Below are positions 36,152-45,515 of a DNA stretch of 64,000 nucleotides, piece after piece. The notes under the pieces are model-generated. The model was given only the letters and a program-made list of their open reading frames with translations, searched no databases and had not been told where the DNA came from. This stretch comes from an uncultured Lachnospiraceae bacterium. GTDB taxonomy: Bacteria > Bacillota > Clostridia > Lachnospirales > Lachnospiraceae. The DNA lies in NCBI GenBank assembly GCA_900548905.1, contig URMK01000028.1:1-64000 (forward strand), in the 5' to 3' direction. A program made the translations under genes and the position numbers. The stretch's first letter is position 1. Each line of letters opens with the position of its first letter.

Positions 36152-37096
36152 TTGAAAAGTCCAAATCAAAAAATGACAAATTATATACCGGCATCTAAAA
36201 AATGGCTGGGCTATAAGGTTTTTCTTCTGGCATTGCCTGGGATCATTCTTATACTCCTGTTTAGTTATCTCCCGCTTTGGGGATGGTCTTTCGCGTTTTT
36301 CCAGTATAAGCCGGGGAAATCCCTGTTTGACTGTAATTTCGTGGGGTGGCAGAATTTCCAGGAGCTGTTCGGAAATAAGGTAATGAGGGCGAATCTGTTC
36401 CGCGTACTGCGCAATACCTTCGCAATCCATCTGCTGGGGTATGTGTTTTCCCCGCTGCCCATGCTGTTCGCTATCTTTTTAAGTGAGATGAAGTCCAACA
36501 AATTCAAAAAGGTGGTACAGACCGTAACCACACTGCCCAATTTTATCGGATGGGTTATCATGCTTTCCCTGGCTATGGGGATTTTCGGATATAATGGCGT
36601 GCTGAACAATGTGCTCACTGAAATCGGCCTGGTTACAAAACCCGTCAATATCCTGAATTCCGATAAACATGTCTGGCTGACGCAGGTGCTTCTGCAGCAG
36701 TGGAAGAGTCTGGGCTGGAGTGCCATCATCTACTTTGCCTCCATTTCCGGCATCGACCAGGAAATGTATGAAGCGGCCCAGGTGGACGGTGCGGGCCGGT
36801 GGCAGAAAATAAGATATATCACCATTCCCCAGTTGATCCCCACCTTCTTCGTTCTGCTGATTATGAGCATAGGGAATTTCCTAAACAACGGCGTGGATCA
36901 GTTCTTGGCCTTCGGCAATTCCCTGAATAAAGATTTTATCGAGGTGCTGGATCTCTATGTTTATAATCTGGGCATCGGAAACGGACAGATTTCCTACAGT
37001 GTCGCTGTCGGTGTCATGAAATCCATTGTTGCGCTGGTGCTGTTCTCCGCAGCGAATTACACTTCGAAGAAGGTGCGCGGAACAAGCGTATTCTGA
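36152..37096 (+). CDS. Sugar ABC importer permease, LplB type
   Basis: A 314-residue permease with about six helices. The ATPase-docking EAA loop reads MYEAAQVDGAGRWQKIRYITIP. I kept the TTG at 36152 because GGAAGGGG stands 8-9 nt upstream; the ATG at 36173 lacks such a site. It works with the next gene and the lipoprotein at 31540. No ATPase gene is present, so a shared MsmX-like ATPase is expected from elsewhere. Confidence 0.88.
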   Translation: MKSPNQKMTNYIPASKKWLGYKVFLLALPGIILILLFSYLPLWGWSFAFFQYKPGKSLFDCNFVGWQNFQELFGNKVMRANLFRVLRNTFAIHLLGYVFSPLPMLFAIFLSEMKSNKFKKVVQTVTTLPNFIGWVIMLSLAMGIFGYNGVLNNVLTEIGLVTKPVNILNSDKHVWLTQVLLQQWKSLGWSAIIYFASISGIDQEMYEAAQVDGAGRWQKIRYITIPQLIPTFFVLLIMSIGNFLNNGVDQFLAFGNSLNKDFIEVLDLYVYNLGIGNGQISYSVAVGVMKSIVALVLFSAANYTSKKVRGTSVF

Positions 37097-37142
37097 CAGA
37101 CGGGGCGAAAGGTGGAAAAAATATGCGAAAGGAGAGAAGAAA

Positions 37143-38051
37143 GTGAAAACAATAGGATTGCAGCAGCCGAAAAAAACCATGTCCCGGGAAGATATCGGAT
37201 ACAACATCATATTTGGAATACTATTTGTACTATTATCTTTTATTTGTGCCTATCCCTTTTACTATCTGCTGATATGTACCATCAGCAATAACCAGATGGT
37301 GGAGGTGGGAGCGATTACCTTTTATCCGGTGGGAATTCACTTTGATAACTATAAGAAAATCCTGGAGGTGGAAAACCTTGGGAATTCTGTTCTGGTGACC
37401 CTGGCAAGAACCTTTTTTGGAACGGCTATGAGTGTATTGGTAACCGCATACACCGCCTACTTCTTTACCAGACAGGAAATGTGGGGGAAAAAGTTCTGGT
37501 ACCGTTTCTGTGTGGCAACCATGTATTTTTCCGCAGGAATGATTCCTATCTACTTAAATAACCGTATGCTTCATCTGGTGAATACCTTCTGGATTTATAT
37601 CATTCCCGGCATGATTTCCGTATATAATATGGTTCTTATCAAAACCTCTATGGAATCCATGCCCCCGGATCTGGAAGAATCCGCTTATCTGGACGGTGCC
37701 GGTTATCTCACCCGGTTTTTCCGGATCGTCCTTCCGCTGCAGAAGCCGATACTGGCGACCGTGGCCCTGTTTGCCGCGGTAGGGCATTGGAATGACTTCT
37801 TTACCACGAAATTATATGTAACCAATCCCAAGCTGTACACCATGCAGTTTTTATTGTATGAACTGCTCAACCAGGTGCAGGCCCAGGCGGCGCAGATTAC
37901 CAATGATACCCAGCTGTCGGCCTCAGCCGCGACACCCACAAGTATCCGCCTGACATTAACAGCTTTTGTAATCCTCCCCATTATCCTTGTATATCCGTTT
38001 GTCCAGAAATATTTTACCAAGGGTATCATGATGGGGGCCGTGAAAGGCTGA
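37143..38051 (+). CDS. Sugar ABC importer permease, LplC/YtcP type
   Basis: Second permease subunit, 302 residues from the GTG at 37143, which follows AAAGGAGA at about 7 nt. The longer frame to 37026 overlaps the previous permease and adds a Cys/Arg-rich tail that does not fit the family. The EAA loop is LEESAYLDGAGYLTRFFRIVLP, and the end YFTKGIMMGAVKG is the family ending. Confidence 0.88.
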   Translation: MKTIGLQQPKKTMSREDIGYNIIFGILFVLLSFICAYPFYYLLICTISNNQMVEVGAITFYPVGIHFDNYKKILEVENLGNSVLVTLARTFFGTAMSVLVTAYTAYFFTRQEMWGKKFWYRFCVATMYFSAGMIPIYLNNRMLHLVNTFWIYIIPGMISVYNMVLIKTSMESMPPDLEESAYLDGAGYLTRFFRIVLPLQKPILATVALFAAVGHWNDFFTTKLYVTNPKLYTMQFLLYELLNQVQAQAAQITNDTQLSASAATPTSIRLTLTAFVILPIILVYPFVQKYFTKGIMMGAVKG

Positions 38052-38078
38052 TTTACACAACAGACAGGAGGACTTCGT

Positions 38079-39629
38079 ATGAACTATCAGAATCCCGTTA
38101 TCCGGGGTTTCCATCCGGATCCCAGTATTTGCAGGGTGGGGGACGACTTTTATTTGGTAACTTCAAGCTTTGAATATTTCCCGGCAATTCCTGTGTTCCA
38201 CAGCAGGGATTTAGCGAACTGGGAACAGATTGGAAACTGTATTTCCTTTGAAAATACCCTGGATCTGACCGGGGCAACGGAATCGGGCGGAGTGTGGGCG
38301 CCCACAATCCGTTACCGGGAAGGGACCTTTTATGTTACGGCAGCTATGGAACAGCTGCAGAAAAACCATTTCAGTAATTTTATCGTGCACACAAAGGATA
38401 TCTATGGTACCTGGTCGGATCCGGTGTGGGTTGACATCGGCGGCATCGACCCTTCCCTGTTCTTTGAAAACGGCAAAGCCTATTACTGCACCAATGACAG
38501 CAGAGGGGAGAGCCGGGAATCCGTTAAGCTCGGCGTGGTGGATCCGGTTACGGGAGAGACTCTGGAGGCATTTCGTACCATATGGCACGGAGAAGGCGGG
38601 GGCTGGATGGAAGCGCCCCATATTTACCATATTGGTGAATGGTATTATATTCTCTGTGCGGAAGGGGGAACCTCCTTCGGCCATCATGAAGTGGCCGGCA
38701 GGGCACGGAATATCTGGGGGCCTTATGAAGCCTGTCCCCACAACCCGATTCTTACCAACCGGAACGATACCAGCAAACAGGCTTCCTGCTGCGGCCACGC
38801 AGATCTGGTTGACGATCCCCTGGGAAACTGGTGGATGGTACATCTGGGGCACCGTTCCGGAAAAATAGATTTATCCCCACTCGGGAGGGAAACCTTCCTT
38901 ACCCCCGTAGCCTGGCAGGATGGCTGGCCGGTCATCCGGGACGGCAGGGCACGGATCCTGGAGGAAGGCCCTCTTACCGCGAAACAGCTTCCCTGGAGAG
39001 GGAAGGAGGATGACTTTACGGCTCCGGACTGGCCGTGCTGGTGGCATTTTGTCCGCAATCCCCGGTTATCCCATTATATAAGAAAAGACGGCAGCCTGAC
39101 AGTTATCCCTTTTGGTCCTAAACCGCAGGAAAAGGATATCCAGGGCTTTGTCTGCACAAAACAGCCGGATCTTGGCTTCCGGATGGAAGCCGGGCTTTCT
39201 TTTTTTCCGGAAAAAGAAGGAGAGGCAGCCGGCCTGCTGGCGCTCATCACCCATGAGTTCTATTATTTCTTCGGGATGCAAAGAGCGGGCGGTAGGATGG
39301 AGCTGTTCCTGGAAAGACGGGCCGAGGATATCGACATCATAGTCTGGCGGGAAGAAATCACAGAGCCGCAGGTACGTCTGGTAATGGAGGGGACAAAGGA
39401 TGCATATACCTTCCTTACCGTGCAGGCCGACGGGACAGAAAACAGGAAATGCTGTGCATCCGCACGGTTTCTTTCCAATGGGATCGTGGGAAGAGGGTTT
39501 ACGGGAACCATGATCGGCCTGTATGCGGAAAGCCCGGAACCGGAAGGCGCCCCGGCGGTATTTTCCGCATTCCGTCTTTCCGGTCCGGCGCAGGAGGAAC
39601 AGGAACCGGCAGGGCAGGATGGGAAATGA
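38079..39629 (+). CDS. Glycoside hydrolase family 43 (arabinofuranosidase/xylosidase-like)
   Basis: A five-bladed beta-propeller hydrolase of 516 residues with a C-terminal beta-sandwich. The family start NPVIRGFHPDPSICRVGDDFYL holds catalytic base D14; the pKa-modulating Asp lies in GGIDPSLFFE and the general acid Glu in GWMEAPHIY. The long two-domain form is typical of beta-xylosidase/alpha-arabinofuranosidase subfamilies. There is no signal peptide, so it acts on imported arabino- or xylo-oligosaccharides. ATG after ACAGGAGG, 28 nt downstream of the permease. Confidence 0.9.
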   Translation: MNYQNPVIRGFHPDPSICRVGDDFYLVTSSFEYFPAIPVFHSRDLANWEQIGNCISFENTLDLTGATESGGVWAPTIRYREGTFYVTAAMEQLQKNHFSNFIVHTKDIYGTWSDPVWVDIGGIDPSLFFENGKAYYCTNDSRGESRESVKLGVVDPVTGETLEAFRTIWHGEGGGWMEAPHIYHIGEWYYILCAEGGTSFGHHEVAGRARNIWGPYEACPHNPILTNRNDTSKQASCCGHADLVDDPLGNWWMVHLGHRSGKIDLSPLGRETFLTPVAWQDGWPVIRDGRARILEEGPLTAKQLPWRGKEDDFTAPDWPCWWHFVRNPRLSHYIRKDGSLTVIPFGPKPQEKDIQGFVCTKQPDLGFRMEAGLSFFPEKEGEAAGLLALITHEFYYFFGMQRAGGRMELFLERRAEDIDIIVWREEITEPQVRLVMEGTKDAYTFLTVQADGTENRKCCASARFLSNGIVGRGFTGTMIGLYAESPEPEGAPAVFSAFRLSGPAQEEQEPAGQDGK

Positions 39630-39648
39630 AGCGGGAAGAGGTACAGAT

Positions 39649-40740
39649 ATGATTTATGACCGGATGGAATTTTATAATGTAGAAGCAATAGTGAAAGAAG
39701 AAAAAGGCTGTAAAATGTCCCGCCTTCCCAGGGATGTGGCACAGCGGCTGGATTACGGCATCCGTGAGGGCACGTCGTTTCTGACAACAGGGGTGGAACT
39801 GCGGTTCCGCATGATCGGGGATGAGGTAAAGCTGCATCTGCGGGTCAGTCTGGAGGAAGAAGCCCAGATGGTGCTCATTTACTTCGGCGCCATCCAGGGA
39901 GGCTGGCAGTATACCTCCAAAACGCTGGGAACAACAGAAACGGTGATATCCATAAAATATCCGGAAAACCTGGAGATCTTGGAAACCATTTCGGAACGGG
40001 AAAAGCTGTCCTTCCATCCTCGCATGGTACGTGTGCTGCTGCCCTATGGCACCTGTTTCTATCTGGGAAAGGAAGGGGATACCGAACCGCCCCTTGCCTC
40101 CGACAGTCCGCAGAAGCGCTATCTGGCCTATGGTTCTTCCATCACCCACGGGAGTATGGCGCTGCTGCCGCCTCATACCTATCCATCCCGGATTGCCGAA
40201 AGCTTTGGGATGGATTGTATCAACCAGGGCTATGCCGGCTCTGCTTTTATGGAAAAACCCATGGCGGAATATATCGCCGCCAGAAAAGACTGGACATTGG
40301 CAACCGTTGAGATGGGAATTAATATGCTGAATAAACCGCTGAGCGATGAAGACTATGAAAAGAGAATCGAAGAATTCCTGGGAGTTCTGGCAAAGGACGG
40401 CAGGCCGGTATTTGTCACGGATATCTTCACCCATAATGGAGAAAAGCAGGAGCGGACAGTGATCTTCCGGGATATTGTCAGAAGACATGCCCATGGAGGC
40501 GGCCTGATTTATACGCCGGGGGAATACCTGCTGAGTAATCCTGCCTATGTATCTGCGGATCTGACACATCCTACGGTAAAGGGAATGGAACAGATTGCCC
40601 GCAGATGGTCGGAGGTTATGCGGGCATACGGAACAGGCATTTGGCAGGAATCAGGACAACAGGAATCAGAACAACAGGCCCGGAGGCATGGCACTTTCCA
40701 CAAGTGCGAATTACAGGAAACGGAGATAACAGAACGATGA
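39649..40740 (+). CDS. SGNH/GDSL-type esterase
   Basis: A 363-residue protein with an N-terminal beta-rich domain (about 1-150) and a C-terminal SGNH hydrolase. Block I is AYGSSITHG (nucleophile S164), block II includes GYAGSA, block III EMGINML, and block V the D-x-x-H pair in ADLTHPTVKG. It probably removes acetyl groups from imported pectic or hemicellulosic oligosaccharides; it has no signal peptide. The ATG at 39649 follows GGGAAGAGG; the longer frame to 39523 is an overlap artefact. Its stop overlaps the start of the GH42 remnant (ATGA), so that gene was once translationally coupled. Confidence 0.82.
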   Translation: MIYDRMEFYNVEAIVKEEKGCKMSRLPRDVAQRLDYGIREGTSFLTTGVELRFRMIGDEVKLHLRVSLEEEAQMVLIYFGAIQGGWQYTSKTLGTTETVISIKYPENLEILETISEREKLSFHPRMVRVLLPYGTCFYLGKEGDTEPPLASDSPQKRYLAYGSSITHGSMALLPPHTYPSRIAESFGMDCINQGYAGSAFMEKPMAEYIAARKDWTLATVEMGINMLNKPLSDEDYEKRIEEFLGVLAKDGRPVFVTDIFTHNGEKQERTVIFRDIVRRHAHGGGLIYTPGEYLLSNPAYVSADLTHPTVKGMEQIARRWSEVMRAYGTGIWQESGQQESEQQARRHGTFHKCELQETEITER

Positions 40741-41183
40741 AATTATTGCATGGCGGAGACTATAATGCGGAGCAATGGCTGGATCGGCCGGATATACTGG
40801 AGGAGGATATCCGGCTTATGAAAAAAGCAGGGGTTAATGTGGTTACTCTCGGAGTTTTTCCTGGGCCAGTCTGGAACCCCGGGAAGGGGTTTTTACCTTT
40901 GAATGGCTCGACCGCATTATGGATTCCATGTACGAAAACGGAAATGGCATGCAGAGGAGACGCCGGCTTTTTATACCGGTTTTACAAGGATATCCTGGAG
41001 GAAGCAGGGGGCGTAAAGCTGACGGATTCCGCCTATGTGAAGGATGTCATGGTACAGGAACGGGAAGGAAATGGGAAAAAGTATAAGTTTTTTATGAATT
41101 TTTCCGAAGAAGGACGCAGCATCGAGGGCGAGCATTTGGATGGATATGAAGTGAAGATACGGGAACTGGATGCAGAAGGCTGA
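40737..41183 (+). pseudogene. GH42 beta-galactosidase remnant: frameshift plus internal deletion
   Basis: The first 41 codons (MKLLHGGDYNAEQWLDRPDI and so on to VVTLGVF) are a perfect start of a YesZ/GH42 beta-galactosidase. One T is then missing near 40855-40862: restoring it gives FSWASLEPREGVFTFEWLD in the next frame. After about 25 more codons the sequence jumps to GFLYRFYKDILEEAGG near 40966, which looks like the C-terminal domain of the same family and runs to a normal end. Most of the barrel, including the catalytic residues, is gone. The gene is dead and recently broken, since both ends are well preserved. Confidence 0.75.
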
Positions 41184-41348
41184 TGGAAAGGGTTTCTTGT
41201 TTTAGTAAGCCGGATAAAAGAACATCTGTTATTCATAAAATAGGCCGGTTAAATCCGAACGGAACTATGGTATAATAAGTACACTATTTGTTTGGGTTGC
41301 TTCTCTAACGTTGCCAACCGATCTTCACATCTTGCGGAGGAATATAAA

Positions 41349-41894
41349 ATGTACTATGAAATTAAAACAGAAAGACTTATTCTCCGGCCTTTCACCCCCA
41401 ATGATGCAGATGCCGTCCATGCTTATGCTTCGGACAAAGAGAATACAGAATTTATGCTCTATCTGCCCAATGATACGAAGGAAGAAACGGAACGATTTTT
41501 AGAATGGGTGAGCGGTGAATGGAAAAAAGAGAGACCGGATAGTTATGAATTTGCGGTTACTCTTGCAGGGAAGCTTATAGGGGCCTTATCTGTTGCTGTG
41601 AATGATGACAGGACAGAAGGTGAACTTGGCTGGATTTTAGATAAGCATTATTGGAAAAAAGGATATGCACTGGAAGCAGCCATGGCGGTTAAAGAGTTTT
41701 CTATAAAAGAATTAGGACTCATTCAATTAAAAGCCTCATGTGATTACCGGAATAAAAATTCTTATAAGTTAATGCAGAAGCTTGGGTTACAATTAGAAAA
41801 AGATGACGGAATAAGAATTTATCCAAAGACACATGAGCGGGCAGGAGAATTGATTTATTCTTTGTCTGTAGATCGAGATCGTAAGTATCTGTAA
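41349..41894 (+). CDS. GNAT acetyltransferase, RimJ/RimL type
   Basis: A 181-residue acetyltransferase opening MYYEIKTERLILRPF, the hallmark of the RimJ/RimL (Acetyltransf_3) group. The acetyl-CoA loop is LDKHYWKKGYALEAAMAV and the end motif is YKLMQKLGLQ. ATG at 41349 after GCGGAGGA, 7 nt; the longer frame to 41292 is rejected. The substrate may be a protein N-terminus or a drug. First gene of the accessory/decay zone. Confidence 0.85.
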   Translation: MYYEIKTERLILRPFTPNDADAVHAYASDKENTEFMLYLPNDTKEETERFLEWVSGEWKKERPDSYEFAVTLAGKLIGALSVAVNDDRTEGELGWILDKHYWKKGYALEAAMAVKEFSIKELGLIQLKASCDYRNKNSYKLMQKLGLQLEKDDGIRIYPKTHERAGELIYSLSVDRDRKYL

Positions 41895-41947
41895 CGTGAA
41901 AGAAAACCATGGTTTTGACCGGCAGATGTGAGGGAAAGGTGGTTGAT

Positions 41948-42568
41948 ATGAATCCTGTTATAGAAGATATAAGCAGATTTATTTTTGTGGAAAATGTTCC
42001 GGAAAAAGCAGACGCTATTATGCTGGCAGGAGGAGGTTTCCCGGAGCCGGCAGAAATGGCCGCCCGGTTATGGAAAGAAAAGTACGCTCCCCATATCTTA
42101 GTGGGCGGAGGTATCGGAGCCGGACTGGAAAAATTTCAGGGTCCGAGAACCAAGAAAGATATTTATAAGAAAGAATATCTGACAGAATGTGATTTTTATA
42201 CGGATGTATTACTAAGAAACGGAGTTCCTTCAGAGGTCATTCTGGGAGAAGACAAATCAAGATTTACAAGAGAGAATGCAGTCTATGCCAGAAAACTGGC
42301 TGAGGATGCCGGATTGGAGATTAGAAAAGCATTGTTGCTGTGTAAATCATTTCATTCAAGAAGATGTCTGATGTTTTATCAGATTTATTTCCCGGATGTA
42401 ACATTTTTTGTGGTTCCCTATCTTGCGTATAATATCAGCATAAGTAATTGGTATTTATCAGAGAACGGGATTACAAGAGTTCTGGGAGAAGTCAGAAGAT
42501 GCGGGGAGCAATTTACAGAAGAAGACATAAAATATATGTATGGCAGGGAGGAAGGCCATGGGAATTAA
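41948..42568 (+). CDS. YdcF/SanA-family (DUF218) protein
   Basis: A 206-residue DUF218 protein with the nucleotide-binding-like fold of YdcF/ElyC/SanA. Visible parts are ADAIMLAGGG, HILVGGGIGAG, SRFTRENAVYARKL (the conserved T-x-E-N segment) and LLLCKSFHSRRCLM. It lacks the membrane helix of SanA/ElyC, as YdcF-type proteins do. Function is not established. The ATG at 41948 follows AAAGGTGG; the upstream ATG at 41909 lacks such a site. Confidence 0.8.
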   Translation: MNPVIEDISRFIFVENVPEKADAIMLAGGGFPEPAEMAARLWKEKYAPHILVGGGIGAGLEKFQGPRTKKDIYKKEYLTECDFYTDVLLRNGVPSEVILGEDKSRFTRENAVYARKLAEDAGLEIRKALLLCKSFHSRRCLMFYQIYFPDVTFFVVPYLAYNISISNWYLSENGITRVLGEVRRCGEQFTEEDIKYMYGREEGHGN

Positions 42569-42737
42569 TAATGATGAAATAAACCATGGTGTGTTTCACG
42601 GATCAAATCAGAAGTTTGCCCTGTTAACAGAAGAAAGTACGGTTATCCAATGGCGTGAATTGGAAGAAGCTTATTATTTCACATCACCTTCTACCTCCAG
42701 CCCTTCCAGTTTACCCTGCTTATCCCTAAGCGCATAA
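42558..42737 (+). pseudogene. Short truncated reading frame
   Basis: A 59-codon frame begins at 42558 behind GGAGGGAAGG, overlapping the end of the YdcF-like gene. Its first 41 residues (MGINNDEINHGVFHGSNQ and on to WRELEEAYYF) look like protein, but the rest is simply antisense to the convergent gene that ends at 42674. I read it as the surviving start of a lost gene; I do not recognise the family. Confidence 0.35.
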
Positions 42738-43336
42738 ATTATAATTTCACTATCGTCAAACGGGCCAAATGTATGGGCCAATTCTTTATCTTCAAAATAC
42801 CCTACGAGTTCGCCTTCATAATATAGACGGTCGCTTTCCCTGTCATAGGTTAAACCATACGGCTGATAGATTTCATATGCGGATTCGATGCTGTTTTTTA
42901 CCTGTTCTTCTATATCCTTCGTGTAGCCGTCAACACTATTTGATATACTCTGTGTAATCTGCAGTTCGTATATGGAATCCTTCATCAAAGGGGTTCTGTC
43001 CGCAAAAGCCTGCTGGTCGAATGGCTCCACGCCGACGAGCTTACCTGATTCATTACGTACCGCATAGACATCAACGGTTCCATCCTTATGAGGCCATTCT
43101 TTATAGTTATCTTCATTAACGATATCCTCAAAATAACGGACAAGTTCGTTGTTGTAATACAGCCTGTCATCTTTTTTATTATAGGTTAATCCATATTGCT
43201 GATACACCTCAAAAATAGAAGCAATTTCTTCTCTTTTCTGTTGGTTGGACGATGCACGTCTTGTTGAAAACAGTAGACCTGCTGCTGCCAGGATCAATCC
43301 CATTACTCCAATAATTACCGCTGTTGATTTTTTCAT
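42674..43336 (-). CDS. Membrane-anchored protein with an internal domain duplication
   Basis: A 220-residue protein with one N-terminal helix (MKKSTAVIIGVMGLILAAAG) that should anchor it facing outwards; no lipobox. Two copies of one module follow: about 41-105 (VYQQYGLTYNKKDDRLYYNN, then ELVRYFED, VYAVRNESGKLVGVE) and about 155-217 (IYQPYGLTYDRESDRLYYEG, then ELVGYFED, IYALRDKQGKLEGLE). I do not recognise the family. The modules look like small beta folds. RBS AGGGGGA. Single gene with no partner nearby. Confidence 0.7.
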   Translation of the reverse strand: MKKSTAVIIGVMGLILAAAGLLFSTRRASSNQQKREEIASIFEVYQQYGLTYNKKDDRLYYNNELVRYFEDIVNEDNYKEWPHKDGTVDVYAVRNESGKLVGVEPFDQQAFADRTPLMKDSIYELQITQSISNSVDGYTKDIEEQVKNSIESAYEIYQPYGLTYDRESDRLYYEGELVGYFEDKELAHTFGPFDDSEIIIYALRDKQGKLEGLEVEGDVK

Positions 43337-43503
43337 TCCGTCCCCCTGACTGATAGCTTGTTGTACAGGCTGATATGGCCTGTACGGTACAATAGATATT
43401 TATATTGACTTTACCTGTGATTACGATTATTGTCAAGATATTATCATAATCCCTATTAAAAGAAGATAACTCATGAGATGAAAACGTATGGAGAGGAAAA
43501 ATT

Positions 43504-43953
43504 ATGGACCTTAAAACAGCTATTTTAAGCAGACGATCGGTGCGGTCATTCCAGGAGGACATTCCTGTCCCGGACGATGTTATTCAGGAAATGCTGCAAA
43601 TGGCGCAGGCCGCTCCTTCGGGAGGAAACGGACAGAATCATATATTTGGAATTGTCAGGGATAAAAGAGTAAAAACAGAGTTGGCGGAAGCGGCTATGTT
43701 ATTTGCAAACGCTTCTCCATTGATACCTGCGGAGCATATTTTCCTCACAGCTGTTACCCATGGTTTGTCAGCTTGTTTTGTAGGCTGGCTGGATATCAAG
43801 AAGGCGGGAAGTATTCTTGAGCTGCCTTCCGATATTGCCTGCCTGTTTTTATTGCCGGTCGGCTATCCGAAGGAAGAGCCGGGCCCGAAAGAAACAAAGT
43901 CAATCGAAGAAATCTCCTTTTATGATATTTATGGAGGAGATAGCAGCTGTTAA
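43504..43953 (+). CDS. Nitroreductase-family protein, possibly missing its middle
   Basis: A 149-residue FMN-type nitroreductase. The start ILSRRSVRSFQEDIPVPDDV and AQAAPSGGNGQNHIFGIV are canonical FMN-binding segments, and the end GLSACFVGWLDIKKAGSILELP is the usual C-terminal part. Between FANASPL and IPAEHIFL the family normally has roughly 20-40 more residues (the dimer/active-site cover); here they are absent without a frameshift. It is therefore either a short natural variant or an in-frame internal deletion, in a zone where other genes also lost their middles. The start follows AGAGGA. Confidence 0.7.
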   Translation: MDLKTAILSRRSVRSFQEDIPVPDDVIQEMLQMAQAAPSGGNGQNHIFGIVRDKRVKTELAEAAMLFANASPLIPAEHIFLTAVTHGLSACFVGWLDIKKAGSILELPSDIACLFLLPVGYPKEEPGPKETKSIEEISFYDIYGGDSSC

Positions 43954-44125
43954 GACAATTCTGTGCATTTACTGCACAGACCGTAAGAATGCGAAGTGGA
44001 AACAGGCATACGGTTACGATGTATTTGGAAAAAACAGTATAAAACATTTCCTCCCTTTTCTCTGCATATCCTCCGTTGCTATAATGAACACAAGGTTAAC
44101 CGAAACGAAAAAGGAGAAGAACAGA

Positions 44126-45151
44126 ATGGAAAAAAAGAATGAATCAGTAACGGAATGGGTATTGAAGGCGGTAAAAGAAAAATACCGGGATGATATCGCT
44201 TTGGTGGTTTCCCACAGTACACTGCTTTTGGAACCGGATGAGGAGAGGCCGTCTATGAGTTATTTCATTCCTATAACGGACAGAGGCCGCCGGTTTGCCC
44301 GCACTTTTATTTATGACGGTGTGGGAACGGATATCTGGGGGATTGAATGGGAACGGATGGAACAATTTGCTGCGTTAAATGAATATAATATTACCTGCCT
44401 GGCGGATGCCAGGATCCTGTATGCAAGGACACCGGAGGACAGGGAACGGTTCGAAGCGTTACGGAGACGTCAGGCGGATAATCTATCCAATCCGGTTATC
44501 ATGCGTGCCAATGCCCTGCAGGCACTGGAACAGGCGAAGCAGATTTATCTGAATATGCTGTTTGCAGGAGGCAGCGATGTGAAGCTGGGAGCCGGCTATG
44601 TGCTGGACTATACCGCCAGGGCTGTGGCTTTTTCCAATTGCCGTTATTTTAAGAAGGCACAAGCGGAACAGCTGGAGGAGCTTTCTCAAATGGAACGGGT
44701 ACCGGAGCAGTTTTCAAGGATATATCTTGAAGTGATACAGGAAAAAGACGAAGCAAACCAGAAAAAGCAATGTTATGAATTGATTTGTCTTGTACAGACT
44801 TTTTTAGAAAGGCCGTCCACACGCCTTCCAAAGGAAAAGAATTTTCAGGATCTGGCGGACTGGTACTGCGAACTTTCTTATACCTGGCTCAGAATCCGCT
44901 GTTACTGTAAAGCGGGGGACAGCACTAAAGCCTATATGTGGGGGATTATGCTTCAGGAGGAGTTGAACCGCGTCTGTGAAGATTTCGGGCTCCCTAAAAT
45001 GGAGCTTATGCGGGACTTTGACGCTTCCCGGCTGCAGCCATTTTCGGAGAACGCAGATTGCCTGGAGCAGGAGATGAGAAGAATCATTACGGAAGGCGGC
45101 GGCAGGATACGGGAATATCACAGCTATGAGGAATTTATAAATGAAATATAA
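44126..45151 (+). CDS. Uncharacterised protein (possible nucleotidyltransferase-like)
   Basis: A 341-residue soluble protein that I do not recognise with confidence. The first 120 residues (ALVVSHSTLLLEPDEERPS, YFIPITDRGRRFARTFI, YDGVGTDIWGIEW) have the feel of a minimal nucleotidyltransferase, while the rest is alpha-helical (about 140-300), as in the drug-adenylyltransferase-like proteins; this is a weak analogy. The ATG at 44126 follows AAGGAGA; the frame reaching back to 43817 overlaps the nitroreductase and is not used. It overlaps the next gene by 11 bp. Confidence 0.6.
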   Translation: MEKKNESVTEWVLKAVKEKYRDDIALVVSHSTLLLEPDEERPSMSYFIPITDRGRRFARTFIYDGVGTDIWGIEWERMEQFAALNEYNITCLADARILYARTPEDRERFEALRRRQADNLSNPVIMRANALQALEQAKQIYLNMLFAGGSDVKLGAGYVLDYTARAVAFSNCRYFKKAQAEQLEELSQMERVPEQFSRIYLEVIQEKDEANQKKQCYELICLVQTFLERPSTRLPKEKNFQDLADWYCELSYTWLRIRCYCKAGDSTKAYMWGIMLQEELNRVCEDFGLPKMELMRDFDASRLQPFSENADCLEQEMRRIITEGGGRIREYHSYEEFINEI

Positions 45152-45392
45152 AAATGCACAGGATATTCTGCCGGATAAATTATTGCAGGAGCTGCAGCAG
45201 TACATTTCAGGCGGTGTTCTCTATGTCCCCAGTGCGGATTCCAAAAAGCCCTGGGGAGAGGTCTCCGGTGCACGGACCTATTATAAACAGCGAAATGAAG
45301 AAATCCGTGCAAAATACAGCAAAGGGTGTTCAGCTGAAGAATTAGCGGTAAAATATGGGCTGTCTGTTGAGGCCATCCATAAAATAGTATAA
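45141..45392 (+). CDS. CD3324-family small DNA-binding protein
   Basis: An 83-residue protein of the CD3324/Mor-like family. It contains QDILPDKLLQELQQYISGG near the start and a clear helix-turn-helix in the last 30 residues (CSAEELAVKYGLSVEAIHKIV). Members are widespread in Clostridia and probably regulate transcription; the target is unknown. It overlaps the preceding gene by 11 bp, so it may regulate that unit. Confidence 0.75.
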   Translation: MKYKNAQDILPDKLLQELQQYISGGVLYVPSADSKKPWGEVSGARTYYKQRNEEIRAKYSKGCSAEELAVKYGLSVEAIHKIV

Positions 45393-45515
45393 AATTTGGC
45401 TTCCTGTTAAAACGGACGATTGTGAAACCCTTCAGACTGCTGTAAGATAGAACTATACAGTTTGAAGGGTTTTGCGTTGACAGGATAGGTAATACGGCAT
45501 ATGGGGGAATAGGAA

